From: Anagrus nilaparvatae
Lineage: Eukaryota > Arthropoda > Insecta > Hymenoptera > Mymaridae
Direction of reading: 5' to 3'
Assembly: GCA_022575985.1 (NCBI GenBank)
Contig: JAKSXM010000247.1
Location: forward strand, 9,199,501-9,263,500
Length of the DNA stretch: 64,000 bases
Shown here: piece by piece, positions 10,880 through 22,219 of the stretch
Numbering within the stretch: the first letter of the stretch is position 1
How the letters are laid out: each line of letters begins with the position of its first letter
Notes under the pieces: model-generated
Database searches by the model: none
Seen by the model: only the letters and a program-made list of their open reading frames with translations
Told to the model about the DNA's origin: nothing
Translations under genes and position numbers: made by a program

Positions 10880-11490
10880 TTATCCCTTTTATAAAAATCG
10901 ATGGAGATCTGAAGTTGCTTCTATTCCGCCTTTTTATTCGCCTTCTGATTGACCGAATTAAAATCGATTATTCGATTATATTCAAATTTATTATAAAAAT
11001 TGAAATTCATTATCAATATTGTATAAAATAAAAATATAATGATAAGAAAATATACATTTGATTTAAATTGATTCTAAACATTTAATGATTAATTAATAAA
11101 CTAATGATTATTAAAAAATTATGTTTATATGAAAAATTTAAATAAATAAAGATAATGGTTATGTTATATAGTTTATTTATAATCCCTTTTATAACAATCG
11201 ATGGAGATCTGAAGTTGCTTCTATTCCGCCTTTTTATTCGCCTTCTGATTGGCCGAATTAAAATCGATTATTCGATTATATTCAAATTTATTATAAAAAT
11301 TGAAATTCATTATCAATATTGTATAAAAGGGAAAATAAAAATATAATGATAAAAAAATATACATTTGATTTAAATTGATTCTAAACATTTAAAGATTAAT
11401 TAATAAACTAATGATTATTAAAAAATTATGTTTATATGAAAAATTTAAATAAATAAAGATAATGGTTATGTTATATAGTTTATTTATAAA
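10880..11490 (+). repeat. Tandem duplication, unit about 300 bp
   Basis: Two direct copies, both starting ATCCCTTTTATAA(A/C)AATCGA. They run through TCTGAAGTTGCTTCTATTCC and CGATTATTCGATTATATTC and end TTATGTTATATAGTTTATTT. The copies are nearly identical, indicating a fairly recent duplication. A 63-codon open frame spans the copy junction but shows no recognisable domain. Confidence 0.88.
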
Positions 11491-11734
11491 CAAAAATATA
11501 CAAAAAATGTATCTGGAAAAAAAGAGGTTAAAAGCAAAACTTGTATTATTTATAAAATTAATAAGGACTTATATCTTAGACTTATAAGTTTATATGCGAA
11601 GAAAAAAAATAAAATTAAGATTTAAAAATTATACAGATATTTTTTAAGGAACCGAACAATGAATACTTTTAGAATAAGAAGAAATAATAATATCTCAAAA
11701 TCTTGAAGCAATTAACGTGGTTGTTTAGATATTA

Positions 11735-12190
11735 TGAATAGTATATTTACGACTTGAGTCCAGTAGAAAAGTAAAGAATGGCCCAAATCGCACGTAAATT
11801 ACCTTCCGAGGCGAAGCCGAGGATGGTAAACTGCGATTTGGGTCATTTCTTATTTATGGACAAGGGTCGTATAACATTTTTCTGTATCTGTGGCGAGAAA
11901 TCACGTCTTTGCCGGACGCGTAGCTTTCTCGACGCAGACCAGAAAATATTATTAAGGGAGGAATAGTATATTTACGACTCGTGTCCAGAAAAGTAAAGAA
12001 TGGCCCAAATCGCACGTAAATTACCTTCCGAGGCGAAGCCGGGGATGGTAAACTGTGATTTGGGTCATTCTTTATTTATGGATAAGTGCCGTATAAAATT
12101 TTTCTGTGACAATAGCGAGAAATTTCGATTTCCTTGGCCTAGGAAATCGTACTTTCGTGGCTTACAGAAATTTAAATTATCAAATTCGTT
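11735..12190 (+). repeat. Duplicated hairpin unit, about 228 bp
   Basis: Two tandem copies beginning GAATAGTATATTTACGACT. Each contains a strong hairpin: GAATGGCCCAAATCGCA pairs with TGCGATTTGGGTCATTTC across a loop holding TTACCTTCCGAGGCGAAGCC, and TTACC pairs with GGTAA. The core is much more GC-rich than its surroundings. Open frames beginning MAQIARKLPSEAK occur in both copies only because the hairpin is duplicated. After the second copy a partly matching stretch (GGCCTAGGAAATCG) ends the similarity. Confidence 0.85.
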
Positions 12191-12329
12191 ACTGAATATT
12201 TCGGAGCCCAATTAAAAATACATACAGCCATATGGGTATTTTTACCATTTTTGGCCTATGCCGCTGTAAACATGTTAATTGGACTCTGAAATTATTTTAA
12301 CTCTAATTTAAAAATGCTTTTAAAATAGA

Positions 12330-12640
12330 ACATGTTTATAGACAGGGGGGGGAGGTACTATAAGAATATCATTAGGAGGGAGGGGGCTCAAATGAATTTA
12401 GAATAATTTTGATTTAGGGACTAAGAATAATTCAGATTTTGGAACTTGATAGAATAATGTTGATTTAGGGACCTAGAATAATCAGGATTTTAGGAGCTTA
12501 AATTTACATGAGTGTCAATTATTATTCTAAAATACTATTTATTTAATGGTTACGAAATACTAGCGGTGATTTAAAGTATAAATTTAAACATGTTCCATGT
12601 TTTTTGTTTGTGATTTCACAAACCGGTTTTATACTTAAAG
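12330..12640 (-). repeat. Dispersed repeat X, copy 4 (inverted)
   Basis: The inverted copy is recognisable by poly-G, GATTTAGGGACTAAGAATAA units, AACATGTTCCATG and the terminal TTTCACAAACCGGTTTT. It is more diverged than copies 1-3. Confidence 0.6.
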
Positions 12641-12649
12641 TATTGTGAT

Positions 12650-14560
12650 TTATAATAAACATAAACTACCCTATGGAATGTCCAAAATGGAATTCTCGCA
12701 TATAAGTAATTTTTAGTGAAACTTTACTAAAGGCAAGGTGAATTTCTGGGATTTTCAAAAAACTAATTCCATTGGGTTTAGTACGTAAAAATATGGTTCC
12801 ATGCAAACTTTTACTTCTAGATTGAAAGCTTTCAAACTGGCAGCTGTTTTTTAATTTTAAAATTTTTTCGTATTTGCTAGAAAAATTTGAGCTAGTTTTG
12901 TGATTTTAATTTTTCTACGCTATAAATAAAACTATAAAAAATAATTTTCATGAATAATGAGTATGTAAAATTTCCAACTGAATTCGATTCTGACATCAGT
13001 TTTTTGGAAAACCCACGAAGAAACCGGGAAAATTAGGAAAGCCAAAGAGAATTTTCAAATGCGAATTTCTCAAAAAGAGTTATTTTTTTTTCTACTAATT
13101 GTCCAAAAAAATTTTATTTTCCCATAAACTTTCTGTTAGTAAGGAGTTTTTGGGGGATATTTGTCTTTTAAGTACTGAATAACTCAAAAAACGAATTTTC
13201 ATAACTATCCATTTCCCAAAATATTCCGGATTTTCGGTTAGGTGACAAGAAAATCCGGAAAATGTAAAATTTTGAAAAATAGAAAGTTATGAACATTCGT
13301 TTTTTTAATTTTTAAATACTTAAAAGTCAAATTTTCCCCAAAAACTGGGTAACAATAAAAATTTTATGAACAATTAGAAGAAAAAATAACGCTTTTTGTG
13401 AAAACTTTAAAATTTTAAATTTCTATTGATACATTCATAGAAATTCAACTCCAAATATTAATAGATTAATAATATAATTAGATACTAATAAATCCCGCAA
13501 ATGAAGACTAATTAAGCAGGGTCAGCATGGATTTAAAGTAAAAATATTTGATAAAAATAAAAATAATAATATTTTTTATCAGCATAACTATCAATTTTAT
13601 TTTAATCCGAGAGTAAAGTTTTTAGCATAATATGGAAATAATTTATGGACATCTGGTTAATGTTAGAACATCATTTTTTTATCAATTTTTTCTGCTTTTC
13701 TTCATAAAATCGTCATCTATGCCCTTTACAAGCCCGTAGGAAGTAAAAATTAGCCATACCTTTTTTTTAAGTTCATAAAAAGTATAAAAATAAGGTTTAT
13801 AAGTAAAATAATTATAGTTTTCAAATTTTAAATCAGTATATTATTGCAATGGTTACTTTTATGTCTTTTTATTTTAATTAATTTACAAACTTATTAGTGG
13901 TTTACAGATGTAATAATTAAACATTAAAAATGATAGGCTTTTGATAAGAAAAATTGAATTTTAGTTATTGTGCAATATTTTGTTAACATTTTATTAAAAA
14001 GAATGACAGTATTTTGATGAGCTCCATTGGCTTTGAATGCTGACAAAAAAGTTTTAAGATATACTTTCAAGCAATGTTCTGTAATCTGGAAATATTTTTT
14101 AAGCTATTTTTTAAAAATTATTGCAAAAAAAAAAATGAAAAGAACGTTTGCTCCTATAACTTTTTTTTAAAAATTAATGTGTAAAAATGTTTTGGAAATT
14201 TATAATACAAATTTAAAACCTATTTTTATTTAAAATAATAAATTTTTGTATTAAATAAATTTAAAAATTAAAAAATATAAAGTATAAAATATAAACCTTG
14301 ATTTTTTTATTTTTTATGGTCTTTAACAAATTGTGGGTTTTTGACGTTTGCTATACGCTTTGGAGGAGCATAAATGATAATTTTATACAATAAGAACAAG
14401 AAATCATTTTTTTTAAATGATCCTCTAGCGTCAACTAGATGGCCATAATAGGGCTAAAATTGGTGGCCAGATTTTGTCCCATCACCATAAAATATGGCCA
14501 TAATATGGTAAAAAATTTTCATAGGGATTTAATTAATTTTATAACAAAATTATTATAAAA
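12650..14560. other. AT-rich non-coding interior
   Basis: No coding motif is visible. Two oppositely oriented, similar stretches occur at about 13180-13260 and 13260-13390 (AAAACGAATTTTCATAACT and AGTTATGAACATTCGTTTTT), and a GGCCATAA-rich patch lies at 14440-14500. Confidence 0.45.
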
Positions 14561-14604
14561 AAGGTCTTATTCTGTGCGCGCAGAGCGCGCGGCTATTCTA
14601 GTGT

Positions 14605-15665
14605 ACAAGAAAAATAATTAAATATTTTTTAGTATTAATTTAAATTTGAAATGTAGATAAGTTCGCAATTAATATTTAAAAAAAACTCTACATCAGACCT
14701 TAAAAATTAGGCTTAAACTCTTACCAATTTTTTTTTTGGTTCGGATAAGTCAAACTGGAGATACCCTGCACATCGTTTTATCTTGTTTTTTCTCCTTATT
14801 AAAAAAGTTCCTTTTTGATTCAAAGTAGCTTTTTCACAGAACCAATATTTTTGACAAATCTTTGAAAAAAAATTTCTGAAATTTCAAGGTTATCTATCCA
14901 GAATATCTGAGTACATAGACGCAGCCTACAACAAATTTTCTTATTCCACTAAAAAAATCTTCCTTGATTTAAACTCTGAAAATACTTCACAAAAAAATAT
15001 ATAATTTTTAATATTGTGCCTATTAAAATTTATCTAAATATATTTTTTTTGTATACATTTAAATATTTTTTTTTGCTGATAAAAATGCAACTAACTATTT
15101 GGTTAAGTTTGTTTGTGAACATAGTTCATAACATGCTAATGAACTTGAACTTGGATATAAACAAACTTAACCAAAAAGTTAGTTGCATTTTTATCAGCAA
15201 AAAAAAATATTTAAATGTATACAAAAAAAATATATTTAGTTAAATTTTAATAGGTACAATATTAAAAATTATATATTTTTTTGGGAAGTATTTTTAGAGT
15301 TTCAATCAAGGAAGATTTGTGGAATAAGAGAATTTGTTGTAGGCTGCGTCTATTTACTCAGATATTCTGGATAGATAACCTTGAAATTTTATAAACATTT
15401 TTTCAAAGATTTGTCAAAAATATTGGTTCTGTGAAAAAGTTACTTTGAATCAAAAAGGAACTTTTTTAATAAGGAGAAAAAACAAGAAAAAACGATGTGC
15501 AGGGTATCTCCAGTTTGACTTATCCGAACCAAAAAAAAAATTGGTAAGAGTTTCAACCTAATTTTTAAGGGCTGATAAAGAGTTTTTTTTAAATATTAAT
15601 TGCAGACTTATCCATATTTTAAATTTAAATTAATACTAAAAAATATTTAATTCTTTTTCTTTTAC
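14605..15665. mobile_element. Near-perfect 1.06-kb hairpin (foldback) element
   Basis: The left arm (about 14610-15117) and right arm (about 15140-15655) are almost exact reverse complements. For example, AACTAACTATTTGGTTAAGT at 15089 is mirrored near 15163, and GATACCCTGCACATCGTTTT near 14760 is mirrored near 15493. The unpaired centre is only about 30-40 bp. The 75-codon frame at 15016-15243 crosses the centre and is a hairpin by-product. A MITE or foldback origin is likely. The arms are so similar that the palindrome must be young. Confidence 0.88.
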
Positions 15666-16702
15666 ATTTACAGTTTTTTTGAAGAAAGTCTCAGATATCC
15701 AATGGTTTGGGTCTTTTAGTCGGTAATCGTGCAAAATTTTGAGATATTAGCAATAACAAAATGTTCTTAATGGTCTATTTTACCTATAACAAGAAATAAT
15801 GTCATAAGAAAAACTAAAAATTATCTTTTCCTTACTATTGTCAGTTTAACACCTCATGGAAAAAATTAGGTTTTTCACCTAATAAAAAGGTAAATTTTTC
15901 TACACCAGTACATAATTTTTTTTGTGCTAATTATGTCTGTTAGACAGTTTTTGGTATAGCTGGCGTAGTTATTAATTAATTATCTAATTGAAAATATCAA
16001 GTTAATACTTTCATAGAAAAAAATTATACTACATCCAAAAAGAAAAAAAAAATTAGTGATTTTTGTATTTTTTAAAAGAAAAATTTTTCAGACAAAAATT
16101 TTCAAAAAATTAAGTATCAGATTGAAGGTAACGAATAAAAACGGTAATTCTAGATATTAATTCTATGAAAGAAATTTAATTCTATGAAAGAAATTTAATT
16201 CTATTAAAGAAATTTAATTCTATGAAAGAAATTTAATTCTATGAAAGAAATTAATATCTAGAATTACCGTTTTTATTCGTTCTTTCATAGAAAGAAATTA
16301 AGTACTACACCATAAAAAAAATGGTACTACACCATAAAAAAAAAATAATTGTTTTTTTTTAAATTTTTTTATCAAAAAAGTTTTTTAAAAAAAATTTTAG
16401 AAAAATTAGGAATCAGATTGGAGATATCGAGTAAAAACGATATATATCTACACGTTAGAATTGCTTTGTTTGAAAATTCAACCTATTGGTTGAATTTTAC
16501 TATTTTTGGTTGAATTTTCAACCAATTGGTTGAATATTTAACCAATTGGTTGAAATTTCAACCAAAAATAGTAATTTTCAACCAAAAGTATTAATTTTCA
16601 ACCAATTGGTTGATTTTTCAGCAATTTGGTTGAATATTCAACCAAAATGGTTGAAAATTTATCCAAAAGCTAAAATACAAAACAAAAATGATGTAATTAT
16701 AA

Positions 16703-17435
16703 AAGTGAATTAATTTTATAATAGATTATATAATTAGTGATTTTTTAACTATTATTACTTCATTTGGCTTAAAAGCTGAGGAATGACTAATTAAATTAAA
16801 ATGGAATCTAAAATTTGAAGTTTTTCAATACACAAACTCTTATTTACGTATATCGAACAGTTTTTAGCTTAGCGAGCTTGTTCAATCAATGCTCCATCTG
16901 GAAATTCGCTTTTATGACAAATTCTGACAATAAATTAAAAAAAAGTACCTTCTTATCTCTTAGCAATATTACAGGCGTATTCACATTACTAACAAAATTG
17001 TATGTATTTTAATTTCAATTTGCATATATAATGGATTATTATCAATGAAATTAAAAAAAATATTCCTTTTTTTCTTTTTATTATTTTAAACTTCTATATA
17101 AACTATAACGTCTTTACTTAAATTTAAAAATAAATACCTATATAAAATCCTAATGATATTTTTTTTTTATTAATCTATACTTTTTTTTTGTAAATAAAAA
17201 AATATGTACTCTGCTGACTGGAGAAAAATTTTAAATTACTCTTTTTAAAATTAATTTTTCAAAAAATGCACCAAGAATCTTACATATAGGTTTAGTTTAC
17301 ATTTAAAAATTATGGATAAATTAAATTAAGTAACCTTTTTAATTAGTCATTCCTCAGCTTTTGAGCCAAATGAAGTAATAATACATAAAAAATCACTAAT
17401 TATATAATCTATTACAAAATTAATTCACTTTTAAT
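16703..17435. mobile_element. MITE-like inverted-repeat element
   Basis: The left arm 16703-16795 (AAAAGTGAATTAATTTTATA ... AAAGCTGAGGAATGACTAAT) is the reverse complement of 17339-17434. The ~540-bp interior is AT-rich; its 65-codon frame (16815-17012) has no recognised domain. The left end directly abuts the 7-kb foldback. Confidence 0.75.
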
Positions 17436-18450
17436 GCATGCACAGATCATTTTTTTACTCTGTATTATAATTCCCTTTGAAAAATTTTGACCATAAAATG
17501 ACCATAATTTATGATAATGGGCCATAAACTGGCCATAAATTATGGTCATATTATGGCCATAATGTTGACGTTTGACCATAATTTAAAAAAAAAATTTTTT
17601 TGGTTTTTATTGTACAAAATCATTATTTATACCCTTCCAAGGTCCATGGTAAGTGTAAAAAGGCCACACCTTCTTCCTAAAGTCCAAAAAAAATACAAAA
17701 ACGAGGTTTATAATTAAAAAAGTAAAAATTAAAAAAATTTTTTAAATAAAATTAAAAAAAAAAATTTTTTATTCTATTTTCGTATTATTTTTTTATCATT
17801 ATAAGTGCAGAAACAATACGAAAACCGAGATTTATGAATAAAGAAGTTAAAATTGTGAATTTAAAGTTTCACTTTTTATTTTTGGTTAAAAATTTCCATA
17901 ATAAATTTTATATGTTAATTTTTAAGTTTAATAAACAATTTTCCATAAATCAACATCGCATTAACAGCATAGAAAAGTCAAGATCTACTGAATTATTTTT
18001 TTCAAATACTGCTGTTGGGATTGATGGTATTGACAATGGTATATTTTAAAAATATTTAAAATTTTTGTTATTTATTATAGTATTTACAAGGGGAGTGTCA
18101 ACTTTTGGGGAAGCCAATTTGTTTCTAAATTTTAAGACAGATTGTGATTGTTCAACTAAATGGCCATAATCGGCCAAAAATGACCAATTTTTAAATTTCT
18201 GCCAAAATTCTAATTTTTAACTAAAACGAGTTTGACAAGTTTCCTAGTTTTCAAAAATTCTTTACTCGTTCTTTTTGTTTCAGCTGTCGAGATATGGCTC
18301 TGTGAAGATGGCGTTTAAAATTAGCGTTTATTAAAAAATCTTAAATCGGGACTCTGACTTTAAATTTTCATATCTTTTAAATAAATTATCGACATACCAA
18401 TTTAAAATAATTTGGCAATAAATAAGTGAATATAACCCTAGCCCTTCATT
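17436..18450. other. AT-rich stretch with GGCCATAA-type patches
   Basis: Short repeats of GGCCATAA and its complement occur at 17490-17580 and near 18150, similar to 14440-14500. About 17600-17730 resembles 13700-13800 in direct orientation (TATGCCCTTTACAAGC / TATACCCTTCCAAGG). No gene is supported; the open frames at 17511-17717 and 17834-18049 have no recognised motif. Confidence 0.4.
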
Positions 18451-18451
18451 T

Positions 18452-18555
18452 CCCACGTAAAAAGATTAAGCTTAATTTTGGGTAAGCTTATGTAGTTTAC
18501 CCAAAATAAAGGGTAGTCCATAAATCCAAAATTAAGGTTAATCTTTTTACGTGGG
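18452..18555. mobile_element. Short hairpin MITE
   Basis: CCCACGTAAAAAGATTAAGC at the left end pairs with the inverted copy ending CTTTTTACGTGGG at 18555. The stem is about 33 bp with few mismatches and the whole element is 104 bp. Confidence 0.75.
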
Positions 18556-18947
18556 TTATTACAGCATCACAGCGCAATTTTAAGAATTTTTAGTATTCGG
18601 CATTGAGTAGGTATACCTAAAACTCGATTTTAATAGCACACGAGATTTGCTCAAAAATATGAGCAAAATCTCGTTGTTGACATAAATATATATTATACTA
18701 AAAACTTTTTTAAAATTTATTTAAAATTAATATTTCATTTACTCTTAATTAAGTTTAAATATTTTTTTATGTATACATGGGTAGATTTAAATGAAGCGTG
18801 TATGAACTGTATGGTCGGGTCTTTAAAATTACCCGAACGTATTTTTTTCTGAAAGTACTACCAAAAATAAGTCACCAACCCAATTTTTAGCCTCCCAGAG
18901 CAAAATCTCGATTTCTGGCAGCCATTTTTGTGTTTTGGACTTTTACA

Positions 18948-19632
18948 AAAAAAGTAAGAAAAATGAGGGATAATTTTTCTTATTTTTTCTGTTAAAAACT
19001 ATCATTAACATGAAAAATTTTTTTCTCTTAGGTCCAGATAGGAAATTTCTCTGGCTATCCGATTTCTGGGTCAAAGCAGCAAAATTTTAAATTGAAAGAT
19101 TAAAACAAATATCTCATTTTTATTATTAAAATAAACATCTAATTTTTTTATTTTTTAAACTATACTAAATTATTCAAAATTAATCAGAAAATTCTTTATT
19201 ATTTAGCTGTTTGAACATAAAAACTCTTAAAACAAAAAGATATATCGTTATCTAAAATTTCCTGCGGAATCCAAATTTTTGGTCAGATTTTTGATTGGTT
19301 ACGTGACTTGGCGGGAATATTGAAATTTGTAAAAAATGATCTTTTGAAAGCTGCTATTTTTTGATTTAGAGCTCCCAAAAAGCTATGTCCCATTGAAATG
19401 ATTTTTCACTGATAGGTATTCGAGAAATCGACTTTTGAAAAAAAACAGCCTATCTTAGCGATTTCTCGCGCATGCACTTCTCAAAAAATTATTTTGACCC
19501 CGGAATCGGATAGCCAGAGAAATTTCCTATCCGCCGGACCTAAGAGGAAAAAAATTTTCATATTAATGATAGTTTTTAACAGAAAAAATAAGAAAAATTA
19601 TCTCTCATTTTTCTTACTTTTTTTTGTAAATA
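18948..19632. mobile_element. Foldback/MITE, about 685 bp
   Basis: The arms 18948-19068 and 19507-19632 are reverse complements, sharing GGATAGCCAGAGAAATTTCC and TATTTTTTCTGTTAAAAACT. The ~440-bp loop is non-coding. Confidence 0.8.
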
Positions 19633-19639
19633 TATTTTA

Positions 19640-22145
19640 GGCTTTAAAGTGAGCAATGAGTTAAATATTCAGGGAGCTGTTGAACATTTAATTTTTTGTT
19701 TATAAAAAAATTGAAAATTTATCTTCACGGGCAGGCTACTTTGCTTGAAATTTCAAGCAAAGCAGCCTGGGCGTGTTCTTATTATTGGTTTTTGGGACAG
19801 AAACAAAATTTATTGTTATATACCTCTATATTTTCCAGTATTTTTGAGAACTAATTTTATAATTTATTAGTAATATAACCTTAAATATATTTTTTAATTT
19901 AAGAAGTTCATTTATCAAACGCCGTAGCTTAAAATTAAGTTACGCAAAAAAAATCTTAATTTTTATTGTTTTATTAACCTTCTTTCCAAATGTGCATTAT
20001 TGTGCTCTCAAAAATAAAATTTATTTTATAATAATAGAAATGTAACCAGCTGGTGAGATATGCCCACATACACATACGCACACATACAGACTTTTTTTAA
20101 AAACCGTTTTTTAGGTTCCTGCGGTTTCAAAAAATTTGAAATATATGGATGTGTTTTTTTCATTAGTTTCAGGAATTGCGAGGGATTCTGGTGTCAATAT
20201 GGATCTAAATCAGAGATTAAGAAAAGTTTATTTACTAATTTTATTTTCTTTTTACATTTATTATTTCTTTAGTGTATTAAAATCTTTTTTTTACTTGCTC
20301 ATTATTAAAAAAATATAAGTTAAAAATTGGAGATTTGTTTAGTTTTAGAAAAACGTACAACAGTATGTTAAAATATACTCAAATGTTGTATAATGTTCAA
20401 AAACGTGCAAAAAAGTACGAAACTGTTTATAGAGCCGGCGAATTGTTTCATTTTTGCACATTTTAGATGCACGTTTTTGTACTTTTTTGCACATTTTTGA
20501 ATACTTTTACCATACTTTTACACTTTTATTATGCACTTTTACATTGCTTTAGTACAATTAGGTCACAGTAGATTTTTCCATCAGTGTTTTTAAATAACAG
20601 GAAAAATTTTTATAAAACGTTTAATAGCTGTAAACAATCAGAGGAAACAATTCTATATAAATTTGGTCATAGATGTTAAAAGATTTCTTTTTACGTAAAT
20701 AAAAGTATTTTTATATGCGATAGATCATATAAAAACTAATACACAATTCTTACATATATGATATATAAATTTGTTAATGCTCATACATCTTTATGTATGT
20801 TTAATATATAAGTATATTTATATATGTATATATATATATATATGCATGTGTGTAGGTAAAATATTCTATATATTGCTATATATAATGCATACATTTTTTT
20901 ATACAGATTTGTTAGATACATACACAACTATGCGCAATCACGTGTAGACATACATAAAGACACTATTATATTAAAAATATTATTTTTTAATCACTTAACA
21001 ACTTATTTTAATTATTAGAACATATTTCAAAACATTACAATGATTTAAAAAATAATTTTTATTTAAATAAAGGAAATCTTCGTCATGGATAAGAAGTTTT
21101 CAAGAATAAAGTCACTTTGCAACTAGTGCGCAATATGTTCACATCATTTTGTTTCTATATCTGAAACCCTCCCACCAAAAATTTATGTAATTTACTACGT
21201 TTATTACGTTTCCCATTTACATATCCATATTTCATATTTTAATTAATGGTGACTTTATGGAATACTGATAAATAAATAAAATAATACTATAATAAATAAA
21301 ATAATTTATGAATAAATAAAATAATACTTTTTTAAACTTTACTCGAGTAAAACGTTAATGATGTGACCTTTTTCGAGTACAAATTATTTATTTTATTAAC
21401 GTTTCTACAACTAGCTCGGGGTCTTTTCAAAATCTATTTAAAAATTTTTTTACAATTAATAAAATAAAATTAAATACATAATAATTAGAGAAAAATATTT
21501 AACAAATTAAATTCTTACATTTTGAAATGATAATTACATAAATATTAGGATTTAAAGATTCCAGTCATAATATAAAGTTTTAATGTTTGTTTAAGAAATC
21601 TGTAAAAAATACGTGAAAAATTAACCTGATTCACATGTACATGATTCCCCTGATTACCCAGGAGAAAATTTTAAGTGGTTATAATTATGTATTTATTATG
21701 TGATTTATTAAGTAGTTAAATATGTGATTATTCGATTAAACGTTATTTTTTTTTAATGGTTTAACTTTTTGCATTTTACAAAATACAAAAATCTATTAAT
21801 ATGTAACCCATTAATGTTATTTATATTTATTTTTTTACTTTTTTTTGGGATTTTTTGTCTAAAAGATGATAATGTAAACATATTTAAAAAGAAAGGTTAA
21901 AAAAAATTTAAGGTTCGATCTCGCCCAGTCAAGTAGTCGAATTCAATTTGAATTTGAATACTCGAATAATCGAATTCAAAAAAAGTATCCTTAGTTCAAA
22001 TCAAATTCAATAATTAAACATAAAAAATCCTGAATCGAAATCTATTGGAATTTAAATGTCACCAGAATTAAATTATAATTGAATTTATTTTTTTGATTTT
22101 AAAACTTGATTCGAATTTGATAGTCTTTTTATAAATTCTTTTGGT
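19640..22145. other. AT-rich non-coding stretch with microsatellites
   Basis: No coding motif is visible. It contains CACATACACATACGCACACA with TACAGACTTTTTTTAAAAAC (20065-20110, the same microsatellite-linked motif as 60775-60830), an imperfect inverted pair around 20400-20500 (AAAACGTGCAAAAAAGTAC / GTACTTTTTTGCACATTTT), a (TA)n tract at 20820-20845 and TCGAATTCAAATT repeats at 21930-21990. Confidence 0.5.
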
Positions 22146-22149
22146 GTTT

Positions 22150-22215
22150 TGAACTCGATACCTTCGTATTGCGAAGCAAATACGAAACCAGCTGCACTAT
22201 TATTGCGTAACCCTA
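22150..22215 (-). repeat. tRNA-like (SINE-type) fragment
   Basis: On the minus strand the sequence contains an A-box-like AGTGCAGCTGGTTTC, a central stem with loop CGTATTTGCTTCGCAATACG, and a B-box-like TATCGAGTTCAAAAC. The acceptor stem does not close and no 3' end is visible, so it is a tRNA-derived repeat or tRNA pseudogene rather than a functional tRNA. Confidence 0.45.
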
Positions 22216-22219
22216 AAGA

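Larger units (their letters stand above)
9731..16700. mobile_element. Large (7-kb) foldback element with minisatellite arms
   Basis: The left arm (9731 to about 10170) and right arm (about 16120-16700) are reverse complements, starting at both ends with ATAATTACATCATTTTT and then TTTTGTATTTTAGCTTTTGG. Each arm contains palindromic ACCAATTGGTTGAA minisatellite (9770-9945 and 16470-16655), then ACTCGATATCTCCAATCTGA, then ATGGTGTAGTACCATTTTTT units, then ATATCTAGAATTACCGTTTTT. A further inverted match (GTTACCTTCAATCT near 10820, inverted near 16110) suggests the arms once ran deeper. The interior has no transposase or other recognised gene; it holds duplications, a copy of repeat X and another hairpin element. 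It is a non-autonomous foldback of unknown superfamily. Confidence 0.8.

Noticed and set aside
11778..12215. Two similar open frames beginning MAQIARKLPSEAK
   Set aside because: They lie on a duplicated DNA hairpin and share sequence only because the hairpin is duplicated; no domain, no codon signal.
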